From positions 1 through 23,907 of the IMG/VR virus record IMGVR_UViG_3300046751_000076: 23,907 nucleotides of DNA, one strand, 5' to 3'. The position numbers and the translations under genes are program-made. Shown here one piece after another: positions 1 through 7,429 of this stretch; the stretch's first letter is position 1, and each line of letters opens with the position of its first letter. The notes under the pieces were generated by a model, which did no database searches, was not told where the DNA came from, and was given only the letters and a program-made list of their open reading frames with translations. Source of the stretch: a virus.

Positions 1-2
1 AT

Positions 3-62
3 ACTATCATAGAAAGAATACTAGAAGGTAAGATAAAAGTCAACCCTTCTGTAACGAGGTAA
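3..62 (+). CDS. C-terminal end of an upstream gene (partial)
   Basis: A frame open from the left edge encodes about 19 residues ending in KIKVNPSVTR and stops with TAA at 60-62, four bases before the next ATG. The tight spacing, same strand and charged, non-repetitive tail fit the end of a real upstream gene in the same operon. Too little is present to identify it. The other two forward frames stop early (10-12 and 29-31), so this is the only frame that reaches the next gene's ribosome binding site. Confidence 0.45.
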   Translation, partial: TIIERILEGKIKVNPSVTR

Positions 63-66
63 CGAC

Positions 67-945
67 ATGCCTATACGTAGAATCGGTGGAGTTACAGGTG
101 TATCCTCTATCAGTGGATTCGGGTCTGGAACTAAAGTCAAGCGAGTTACTGTCGGTCGTCCTATTAGTAATGTAGTTCAGAATATTGGGGCAAATATTAA
201 AACATTTGACGGTCTTGGTGATATACCCAGTATTGAAGAGTTAAAACTGGGCGAGATTGGTATAAATACTCAGGACGGTAAACTCTATATTAAACGAGAG
301 TATGACGGCGGTATTCAAACGATTGTAGAGATTGGCGCTGTAGGAGATGAGAGTCTCTCTGCGACAACTACATTTAACGCATACATTTACACCTCTGACG
401 GAACATTAGAGGTTATAACGGGATCAGACGACGCTGGGAATGTACTACAGTATGACCCAGACCCGAACAGTCCGTCAAGAATTCAAGTATATTTGAACGG
501 TGTCTTACTCCATCAAGGAATAGACTACGTTGCGAATGACGGGAGTACTATCTCCCTAACACATATTGTAGAAGCAGAACAAGTTGTACAAGTTGCCGCC
601 TACAATTCTACTGGCGTTTCTTTTGGAAACGACCTCATCATAGATGACCACTTTGCCTTTATTGTAGGCACCAACGAAGAAACTCGTTTTTATCATAATG
701 GTACTGACACTATTATTAAACATTTAGGTTTCAATGATAGTCAGTTCAAGATACAACACCAGAATGATGACAAACTTATCATGGATGACGCGGGAGTACA
801 GCTTCTAGGTAACTATACATTGAATGGACAAAGTGTCGCCACACAAATTGAAGTAGATGCATTACATACTAGAATTAATAATCTAGATAGTGACCTACAA
901 GAAGTTACGGAGTTATTGCAGGAACTACTACAGTTCAGGCAGTAA
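67..945 (+). CDS. Fibre-like virion structural protein (292 aa)
   Basis: Probable tail-fibre or virion surface protein. The ATG is preceded by GAGGT with 6-nt spacing. Residues 62-74 (GEIGINTQDGKLY) match the short motif repeated at the start of many phage fibre proteins. Residues 138-164 carry the YLNGVLL...GIDY...TISL pattern, a small beta module found repeatedly in fibre shafts. Residues about 190-250 are polar and beta-rich with a YHNGTD segment. The last about 35 residues (LHTRINNLDSDLQEVTELL) look like a coiled coil that could trimerise the protein or dock it on another fibre. The gene lies at the head of the fibre block. Exact role (fibre, adaptor or baseplate-attached protein) is not determined. 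The family is inferred from motifs only. Confidence 0.6.
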   Translation: MPIRRIGGVTGVSSISGFGSGTKVKRVTVGRPISNVVQNIGANIKTFDGLGDIPSIEELKLGEIGINTQDGKLYIKREYDGGIQTIVEIGAVGDESLSATTTFNAYIYTSDGTLEVITGSDDAGNVLQYDPDPNSPSRIQVYLNGVLLHQGIDYVANDGSTISLTHIVEAEQVVQVAAYNSTGVSFGNDLIIDDHFAFIVGTNEETRFYHNGTDTIIKHLGFNDSQFKIQHQNDDKLIMDDAGVQLLGNYTLNGQSVATQIEVDALHTRINNLDSDLQEVTELLQELLQFRQ

Positions 946-980
946 TAAAAAAATAACTTATTGGTTAAACTTGTTTTTGA

Positions 981-988
981 TATAAATA
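981..988 (+). promoter_or_regulatory. T4-type late promoter TATAAATA
   Basis: Perfect match to the T4 late promoter octamer, in the intergenic gap 36 nt before the ATG at 1025. It sits in the loop of a short inverted repeat (GTTTTT 973-978 with AAAAAC 988-993) nested in a second one (TGGTTAA 962-968 with TTAACCA 1000-1006). It probably drives the 119-aa gene and the two large fibre genes. The octamer is seen; late sigma (gp55-like) control is inferred from T4. Confidence 0.75.
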
Positions 989-1024
989 AAAACAGTATAT
1001 TAACCACTCTTAGTATTCCGAGAT

Positions 1025-1384
1025 ATGATCAATAATAAGTCCTTCAATAGGGTACTTGCCGAAAGTCTTTTTAACTTGGCCAAACAAAAGCAGGATCAAG
1101 TATCTGCAACTCCAGGTCAGGAAACCCAGATATTTGATCTTATCGAAGGCACCTCTTCATCAACCAATAAAGATACTATTATTCCTGAAGCACAAGCGTT
1201 TATCGCTCCAGGAGATACAGCACTCTTTACTCTGAATGGTACCCCAGTTCGTGATGACTTAATTGATGTGTGGGTGAATGATGTTCTTCAGCATCCTGAA
1301 GAAGTCTATGAAACCATCGGTAATACTATACAGTTTTTTGAGATCCCTCCGCAAGGAACGGACATCTACATTAAATTTCGTTAG
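1025..1384 (+). CDS. Small virion protein with a fibre-type beta module (119 aa)
   Basis: Unrecognised small protein in the fibre block. Residues 1-30 are helical and polar (FNRVLAESLFNLAKQKQDQ). Residues 64-119 form a module (TALFTLNGTP...DVWVNDVLQHPEEVY...IQFFEIPPQGTDIYIKF) that resembles the V-NGVLQ...Y...ITF...P-G...I module of fibre proteins. The same pattern occurs in the 292-aa protein upstream and near the C terminus of the 1970-aa fibre. The ATG has only a weak, close GAG in front of it, but it follows a perfect late promoter. It may be a fibre-attachment or fibre-tip accessory. Function is not established. Confidence 0.6.
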   Translation: MINNKSFNRVLAESLFNLAKQKQDQVSATPGQETQIFDLIEGTSSSTNKDTIIPEAQAFIAPGDTALFTLNGTPVRDDLIDVWVNDVLQHPEEVYETIGNTIQFFEIPPQGTDIYIKFR

Positions 1385-1385
1385 T

Positions 1386-1409
1386 ATATTATTAAACGTT
1401 TAATTATAT
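1386..1409. repeat. 24-nt near-perfect palindrome before the giant fibre gene
   Basis: ATTAAACGTTTAAT (1391-1404) is a perfect 14-bp palindrome. It extends to 24 nt with a single symmetric mismatch (ATAT at 1386-1389 pairs with ATAT at 1406-1409). It lies between the stop of the 119-aa gene and the ribosome binding site (TAGGAGAT) of the 1970-aa gene. There is no U-run of the terminator type after it. It could be an RNA hairpin, a protein-binding site or an AT-rich coincidence. Confidence 0.5.
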
Positions 1410-1446
1410 CCTCAAATCCAATAACACTAACTTAGGAGATAACCTA

Positions 1447-4400
1447 ATGGCATTTAGGCAGATTAAATCCCCAGCATTAGCGGACAAGGCGGTAATCAAT
1501 ACCAAACTTGACGAAAGTGCGGTACAGGGACAATCAACTCTAACGGGTATGTTAGACCCGTCTCAGTGTTTCACCCTACTATATGACGTAGGTACAGACT
1601 CACTGAAAAAGATTGGTGCAGACGCATTCTTCTCTTCATTCTCAACAGATGATCTAGCAGAAGGCGATAACCTTTACTACACACCATCTCGTGCGAACGC
1701 AGACGTTGCGGCACAGATTGATGCTGATGTATTAGTAGAGACAAATCGTGCACTAGCTGCAGAATCACTACTACAGTCTAATATCGACGCAGAAGCATCT
1801 ACTCGTTCTGCTGCTGATATTATACTACAATCAAATATCGACGCAGAGAATACACGTGCGGTTCTACGTGAAAACGCAATCGAAGCTGCATATCAATCAG
1901 CAGACGCGGCACTATCTGCTCGTATCGATCTAGTACTAAACAACACAGATTCAGACTCGCTTGATTCGTTCGCAGAAATCATCGAAGCATTCGAAGACGC
2001 AGATGATGTACTTTCTGGTTCAATCATTGCAAACAGTACTGCAATCTCTAACGAAGTTACTCGTGCAACTAATGCTGAACAAGCAATCGATGATCGTGTA
2101 ACTACAGAGATCTCTCGCGCACAATCTGCAGAATCTTCACTTGCTGGTCTAATCGGTGTAGAAGAAACTGCTCGTATCGCTGCTGACAACGCACTAGCAT
2201 CACGAATGACAACAGAAGAAGGCAATGTAGATCAACTACAATCAGACCTTGCTGCTGAGATCTCTCGTGCAACTGGCGCAGAATCGGTTATAGCTCAAAA
2301 CCTTTCGGACGAAATTACTCGTGCAGGTCTTGCAGAACAAGCAAACGCACAGAGCATCCAAGACGAAATCGCTGCTCGTGCAGTTGCTGACAACCAAGTC
2401 CGTACTGACCTAGGCGCAGATATCGTTACTGCAGAAAATGCTGCTAAGGCACACGCTGAAGCACAAGACGCACTAATGATCGGTGATGCAACTGTTGACG
2501 GTTCGACAAACAACACTGTCACAGATCGTATCGCAACTGCAAAAGCAGAAGCAATCACTGAATCAAGTAATAATGTTGCTATCGAGAACGCTGCTCGTAT
2601 TGCAGCTGACTCAGATCTAAACGCTCGCGTTGATCAAGAAATCATTGATCGTCTTGCTGGTGACGCTGCAAACTCAGCAGAAGTCGCCGCTGAGAAGACT
2701 CGTGCAGAAGGTGTTGAGGCAGGTCTACAATCACAAGTTGACTTCATCACATCAAACACTGATCCAGCCGCTCTTGATTCACTAACAGAAATCGTTGGTG
2801 CGTTCCAGTCTGCTGACTCAGATATGTCTGCTCTTATCGCATCTAACACGACTGCGATTACAAACGAAGCAAACGCTCGTTCGTCTGCAGATACTACTCT
2901 ACAGAGCAATATCGATACAGAAGCGTCAACTCGTTCAGCTGCCGACGCAAGTCTACAGTCTCAGATTGATCAACTAGAACTAGATCTTGATGTTTCTACA
3001 GAAGATGTACTTGCTGAAGCAAAGGCATACACAGATCAAGAAGCAGATGCACATCAAGCTGTTGCAATCGCACACGCTGATGCACAAGACGCTGCTCTAA
3101 TCGGTGACGCAACTGTAAACGGAACTGGTGGTAATACTGTCACTGACCGTATCGCAACTGCTAAGTCACAATCAATCGCTCACGCTAACACAATCGTTTC
3201 TGCTGAAGAAGCTGCTCGTATCGCTGCTGACACTGCACTGTCTCTACGTACTACTGTACTAGAAGACGAGATGGATGATGTTGAAGCACTTGCTGCTCAA
3301 AACGAAATCGATCTACGCGCAGAAGAAGTTGCTCGTGCTACTAAAGATTCGGACCTACAGGGTCAGTTGGATGCATTGAATGCAAACACTACAATCGATG
3401 TTGATGATCTACAAGCACAGATCACTGCGGAAGTTAACCGTGCATCAACTGCAGAGGGCGTTAACGCTGACGCAGTTGTTACAGAGCGTAATCGCGCAAC
3501 AAGTGTTGAACAAGGTCTACAGACTCAAGTCAACACTAACATCTCAAACATCTCGATTAATGCTGGTGATATCACAATCGAACGCACTCGTGCACTTGCT
3601 GCTGAACTAGGTCTAAGCAACCGTTTAGATACAGTAGAAGCAGACTTCAACGAAGCAGATTCCGATCTAAACGCTGCAATTCTTGCAGAAGTTGTTCGTG
3701 CATCTGGTGTTGAAGCGGGTCTACGTACAGACGTTGATTCTAACCAAGCACAAATTACTGCAAACGATTCAGATATCGCTGCTCTACAAAACTTAGTAGG
3801 TAACGATGTTGATGATCTACAAGCTCAGTTGGACGCAGAAGTTATTCGTGCTACTGCTGCTGAAGTAGTTAACGCAGACGCGATTGCGGCTGAAACTACT
3901 CGTGCGACAGGTGTTGAAGCAGGTCTACGCACTGACGTTGATTCTAACCAAGAACAAATCACTGCAAACGATTCAGACATCCTTGCACTTCAGATCCTAC
4001 AGGCATCTGATCACAATGATAACCAAGCACAGATCACTGCTGAAGTTAACCGTGCGACTGCCGCTGAAGGCGTCCTACAGTCTAACATCGATGCAGAAAA
4101 GACACGTGCTGAAGGTATCGAATCTGGTCTACGCACAGATGTAGATAGTGTACAGGCGCAGGTTACTGCAAACGATTCTGATATCCTTGCTCTACAAAGC
4201 CTACAAGCAGGTGATGTTACAGACCTACAGAACCAGTTAGACGCAGAAGTTTTACGTGCTACTGGTGTCGAAACTGGTATCCGTACAGACCTAACAACTC
4301 TAGAAGGTCGTGTTGACTTCATCGTTTCTAACGAAGATGGTGCTGCACTAGATTCACTAACAGAGATCGTTACTGCATTCCAAGACGCAGATTCAGATCT

Positions 4401-7359
4401 ACAAGGTGTTATCGATGCTAACGGTGGTCGTCTAACTACTCTAGAATCAGAAATGGACGCTGTTGAAGTTCGTGCTACTGACCTAGAAGCGAAAGATGTT
4501 GCTCACACAAACCGTCTAAACGGTCTAGATTCTGATCAACTAGTTCAGAACGGTCGTTTGAGTGGTGTTGAAGGTCGTGCAACTGCCCTAGAAACTAAGC
4601 AGGGTTCTGCACTTCTACACACAACTGCAACAAATGTTTCTGACGCGATTAACGAACTACATGCGGAACTAGACGGCGAAGCTGCTGATCTTACTGCACT
4701 AGAGAATCGTGTAACTACAGAAGAAGGTCATGTTGACGAACTACAGGCAGACATGGATGCTGTTGAAGCACGTGCTACTGCTCTAGAAGGTCGCGCAACT
4801 GTAAACGAAGGTGACATCGACGACCTAGAAACTAAGGTCGGAACTGCTACTCTAGCAACTGTTGCAACTGATCTATCTGCTGCTGTTAACGAACTGCACG
4901 CTGAACTAGACATAGAAGTTGGTGACCTAACTGCTCTAGAAGGTCGCGTAACTACTGCTGAAGGTGAGATCGATACACTGCAATCAGAAATGGATGCAGT
5001 AGAAGGTCGCGCAACTTCACTAGAATCACGCATGACAACTGAAGAAGGTCATGTTGATGTTCTACAGGGTCAGATGGGTACTTCTACTCTAGCAACTGTT
5101 GCGACAAATGTAACTGCTGCTGTAAACGAGTTACACACTCAAGCAGACTCTAATACTGGTCGTATCTCAACTCTAGAAACAGAGATGGATTCAATCGAAG
5201 GTCGTGGCGATTCCCTAGAATCTCGCATGGACGCGGTTGAGACTAAGAACACCGCACAAGATGGTCGTTTGACTGTCAACGAAGGTGACATCGACGCTCT
5301 AGAAACTAAGTTGGGTACTGGTGTATTCCAAACAACTGCACAGACAATCACTGGTGCAGTAAACGAAGTTCACGGTGAAGTAGACGCAGTAGAAGCTCGT
5401 ATGACTGCTGCCGAGTCTCGCGCAGACGCAGACAGTGACGCTCTAGTACAAGAGATCGCTGATCGTACTGCTGCAGATACACAGATCCGTATTGATCTAG
5501 CTGCTGACCGTACAACAGATCAGACAGACTACATCGCACGTGACGCAGTCGTTCTTGCATCTGCACAGACTTACGCAGAAAACGAAGCGGATGACGCAGA
5601 AGTTGCTGCTAAGACTTACGCAGACGGAATCGTTGCTAACGAAGCAACTCTACGTGAAAACGCAGATGATGTTCTAGATGGTAAGATCACAGCAGAAGCA
5701 AACGCTCGTGCTGCTGCCGACAATGCTCTAGATTCTCGTACTACTGTACTAGAAACAGAGATGTCTGCTACACAGTTGGGTGCAGGTCTTGCAACTGACG
5801 GAACTTATGTCACTCCAACAACAACTAACTACCTGAATGCATCTACTTCATTGGCAGATGCTGCTGCGAAACTAGACGCGGCAATCAAGGCGGTTGATAA
5901 CTCTCACAACGGAAACAAGGGTAACCTACAGTCACAGATTGACGCAGAAGTTGCATTCCGTGCTTCAGAAGATTCGGACATCCGTGCTTCACTAGCTGCT
6001 GAAGTTGCTCGTGCAACAGCGGCAGAAGTTGCCAACGGTGTACTAATCACAACTAACGCACAGTCAATCGTAGATGAGTCTACACGTGCACAGGGTGTTG
6101 AAGCATCACTACAGTCTCAGATCGACTTTGTCGTATCTAACACAGACTCTGCGGCACTTGATTCTCTAACAGAGATCGTTGCTGCACTACAGTCTGGAGA
6201 CGGTGATCTACTATCACTAATCCAAACTAACCAAACAGATATCGCTACTAACGCTTCTGGACTTGCACAAGAGATCATTGATCGTGCGGCACAGGGTGCG
6301 GCGATTCGTGGTGAGTTTGCTACTGCGGACGCAAACCTACAAACTCAAATTGATGCTCGTGTCAAGAAGTCAGGCGATTCAATGTCTGGTAACTTGGACA
6401 TGTCTGGCAACAAGGTTGAGGGTGTTGCGAACGGTACAGTACCGACAGACGCAGTAAACAAGGGTCAGTTGGACGCAGGTCTTGCGGCACAACATATCTC
6501 TCAGTTCACTACAGATGACGTTGCAGAAGGTGATAACCAATACTTCACAACAGAACGTGCTCGTGCTTCAGTATCTCTAACAGATGTTGAAGGTGCAGGT
6601 AAGGCATCTTACAACGCATCAACTGGTGTAATCTCAATCGACACTGCTAAGACTCTACTAGAACTTGCAGATGTTACTGATTCAGAATACGACGGTAAGA
6701 ATGGTTACGTCCTACGTGTAAATAACACTCTAGACGGAATGTCTCTACAAGATCCAACTCAGTTGGCATTCAACAACGCACAGCGTCAGACAATGGCTGG
6801 TGACGGTGCGCAGACTACATTCGCATTGAACTTCTATACGCAAGATCAAAACGCGATTGTATTCGTTGGTGGTGTTATTCAGGATCCAGGTACTCACTAC
6901 TCTATCGATGCGGTTAACCAGCAGATCACATTTAACAGTGCGATCCCAGTTGGCACACAGGCAGTAGTAATTGCTCAGTCTACTAACTCAGTTGGTGTAC
7001 TAGATCCTAAGTCGGTTGGTCTAGAAACTCTTGCAGACAACATCAAGGTGTTCGAGCAGGGTAACGACATCATTGCAGGAACATCTGCAACAGTCGTTTC
7101 GGCATTCAACAAAGAAACATATCGTTCTGCTAAGTACATCGTTACTGTAGAGAATGGTGGTGAGTTTGAGACTCGCGAATGTCTAGTTGTCCACGACGGA
7201 ACTAACGCATCAATCGTAGAATACGGTATCGTATTTACTGGATCTTCAGTACTAGGTGATACAGATGTACAAGTTAATGGTTCAAGTGTTGAACTATTAT
7301 ACACTGCTGAATCAGCAGGTGCTGTAGTTTCTGTCTCAGTAACTTACGTTGACGCATAA
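1447..7359 (+). CDS. Giant repetitive coiled-coil tail/collar fibre (1970 aa)
   Basis: Very long structural fibre. The start has TAGGAGAT 6 nt upstream. The N terminus (FRQIKSPALADKAV) is of the type opening many marine phage fibre genes. A YYT/YFT-type motif occurs at about residue 65 (DDLAEGDNLYYT) and again at about 1687 (DDVAEGDNQYFT). Residues about 90-1640 are Ala/Asp/Glu-rich heptad-like repeats (RATAAEG, LQSQID, VEAGLRTDVDS), predicted coiled coil. The shaft holds four ALDSLTEI-type modules (about residues 165, 431, 956, 1559), a 68-aa tandem array (nt 3718-4305) and a 79-aa tandem array (nt 4621-5385). KKSGDSMSGNLDMSGNKV at about 1640 is a common fibre motif. The C-terminal 190 residues are beta-type: GDGAQTTFALNF...FVGGVIQDPG (from about 1785) and AKYIVTVENGG...LVVHDG (from about 1895). 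No S74 chaperone is visible. It could be a long tail fibre, a neck fibre or a whisker analogue; structural role is confident, position on the virion is not. Confidence 0.85.
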   Translation: MAFRQIKSPALADKAVINTKLDESAVQGQSTLTGMLDPSQCFTLLYDVGTDSLKKIGADAFFSSFSTDDLAEGDNLYYTPSRANADVAAQIDADVLVETNRALAAESLLQSNIDAEASTRSAADIILQSNIDAENTRAVLRENAIEAAYQSADAALSARIDLVLNNTDSDSLDSFAEIIEAFEDADDVLSGSIIANSTAISNEVTRATNAEQAIDDRVTTEISRAQSAESSLAGLIGVEETARIAADNALASRMTTEEGNVDQLQSDLAAEISRATGAESVIAQNLSDEITRAGLAEQANAQSIQDEIAARAVADNQVRTDLGADIVTAENAAKAHAEAQDALMIGDATVDGSTNNTVTDRIATAKAEAITESSNNVAIENAARIAADSDLNARVDQEIIDRLAGDAANSAEVAAEKTRAEGVEAGLQSQVDFITSNTDPAALDSLTEIVGAFQSADSDMSALIASNTTAITNEANARSSADTTLQSNIDTEASTRSAADASLQSQIDQLELDLDVSTEDVLAEAKAYTDQEADAHQAVAIAHADAQDAALIGDATVNGTGGNTVTDRIATAKSQSIAHANTIVSAEEAARIAADTALSLRTTVLEDEMDDVEALAAQNEIDLRAEEVARATKDSDLQGQLDALNANTTIDVDDLQAQITAEVNRASTAEGVNADAVVTERNRATSVEQGLQTQVNTNISNISINAGDITIERTRALAAELGLSNRLDTVEADFNEADSDLNAAILAEVVRASGVEAGLRTDVDSNQAQITANDSDIAALQNLVGNDVDDLQAQLDAEVIRATAAEVVNADAIAAETTRATGVEAGLRTDVDSNQEQITANDSDILALQILQASDHNDNQAQITAEVNRATAAEGVLQSNIDAEKTRAEGIESGLRTDVDSVQAQVTANDSDILALQSLQAGDVTDLQNQLDAEVLRATGVETGIRTDLTTLEGRVDFIVSNEDGAALDSLTEIVTAFQDADSDLQGVIDANGGRLTTLESEMDAVEVRATDLEAKDVAHTNRLNGLDSDQLVQNGRLSGVEGRATALETKQGSALLHTTATNVSDAINELHAELDGEAADLTALENRVTTEEGHVDELQADMDAVEARATALEGRATVNEGDIDDLETKVGTATLATVATDLSAAVNELHAELDIEVGDLTALEGRVTTAEGEIDTLQSEMDAVEGRATSLESRMTTEEGHVDVLQGQMGTSTLATVATNVTAAVNELHTQADSNTGRISTLETEMDSIEGRGDSLESRMDAVETKNTAQDGRLTVNEGDIDALETKLGTGVFQTTAQTITGAVNEVHGEVDAVEARMTAAESRADADSDALVQEIADRTAADTQIRIDLAADRTTDQTDYIARDAVVLASAQTYAENEADDAEVAAKTYADGIVANEATLRENADDVLDGKITAEANARAAADNALDSRTTVLETEMSATQLGAGLATDGTYVTPTTTNYLNASTSLADAAAKLDAAIKAVDNSHNGNKGNLQSQIDAEVAFRASEDSDIRASLAAEVARATAAEVANGVLITTNAQSIVDESTRAQGVEASLQSQIDFVVSNTDSAALDSLTEIVAALQSGDGDLLSLIQTNQTDIATNASGLAQEIIDRAAQGAAIRGEFATADANLQTQIDARVKKSGDSMSGNLDMSGNKVEGVANGTVPTDAVNKGQLDAGLAAQHISQFTTDDVAEGDNQYFTTERARASVSLTDVEGAGKASYNASTGVISIDTAKTLLELADVTDSEYDGKNGYVLRVNNTLDGMSLQDPTQLAFNNAQRQTMAGDGAQTTFALNFYTQDQNAIVFVGGVIQDPGTHYSIDAVNQQITFNSAIPVGTQAVVIAQSTNSVGVLDPKSVGLETLADNIKVFEQGNDIIAGTSATVVSAFNKETYRSAKYIVTVENGGEFETRECLVVHDGTNASIVEYGIVFTGSSVLGDTDVQVNGSSVELLYTAESAGAVVSVSVTYVDA
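3718..4305 (+). repeat. In-frame tandem repeat, 204-bp (68-aa) period
   Basis: The GLRTDVDS block recurs at 3718, 3922 and 4126, exactly 204 bp apart. A diverged GIRTDL copy follows at 4276 after a shortened 150-bp unit. Each unit reads GLRTDVDS-(N/V)QxQ(I/V)TANDSDI-xALQ... followed by a QAQ(L/I)xAEVxRAT segment. The repeats encode coiled coil in the shaft of the 1970-aa fibre. They have diverged at synonymous sites. Confidence 0.85.
4621..5385 (+). repeat. In-frame tandem repeat, 237-bp (79-aa) period
   Basis: The NEL/VH block begins at 4651, 4888, 5125 and 5362, each exactly 237 bp apart. This defines three full 79-aa units (4675-4911, 4912-5148, 5149-5385) preceded by the end of a fourth. 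Each unit is a run of DLTALEGRVTTxEG-type coiled coil ending in a TxATxxxxAVNELHAELD turn segment. All indels between copies are absent or balanced, which suggests the unit length matters structurally. Confidence 0.88.
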
Positions 7360-7378
7360 TAACAACTTTACAATAGTC

Positions 7379-7401
7379 GGGGGAGGGATCAGCTCTCCCC
7401 C
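7379..7401 (+). other. GC-rich intercistronic hairpin between the two long fibre genes
   Basis: GGGGGAG (7379-7385) is the exact reverse complement of CTCCCCC (7395-7401), with a 9-nt loop. It lies 20 nt after the stop of the 1970-aa gene and 29 nt before the next ATG. The stem is strong, but only TCAATCAAAA follows, with no U-run, so it is a poor intrinsic terminator. An mRNA-stabilising or processing hairpin, or a partial terminator, is more likely. Confidence 0.6.
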
Positions 7402-7429
7402 TCAATCAAAATTCTAAAAGGTAAACAAA

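Noticed and set aside
261-268. Perfect TATAAATA inside the 292-aa gene
   Set aside because: It is within a coding region, encoding GINTQ-region codons, and no gene starts shortly after it; probably chance, though an internal late start cannot be excluded.
1447-7359. CRISPR-like or noncoding DNA repeat interpretation of the repetitive region
   Set aside because: The repeats are long, in frame, diverge mostly at synonymous or conservative sites and form one uninterrupted reading frame, so they are protein repeats.
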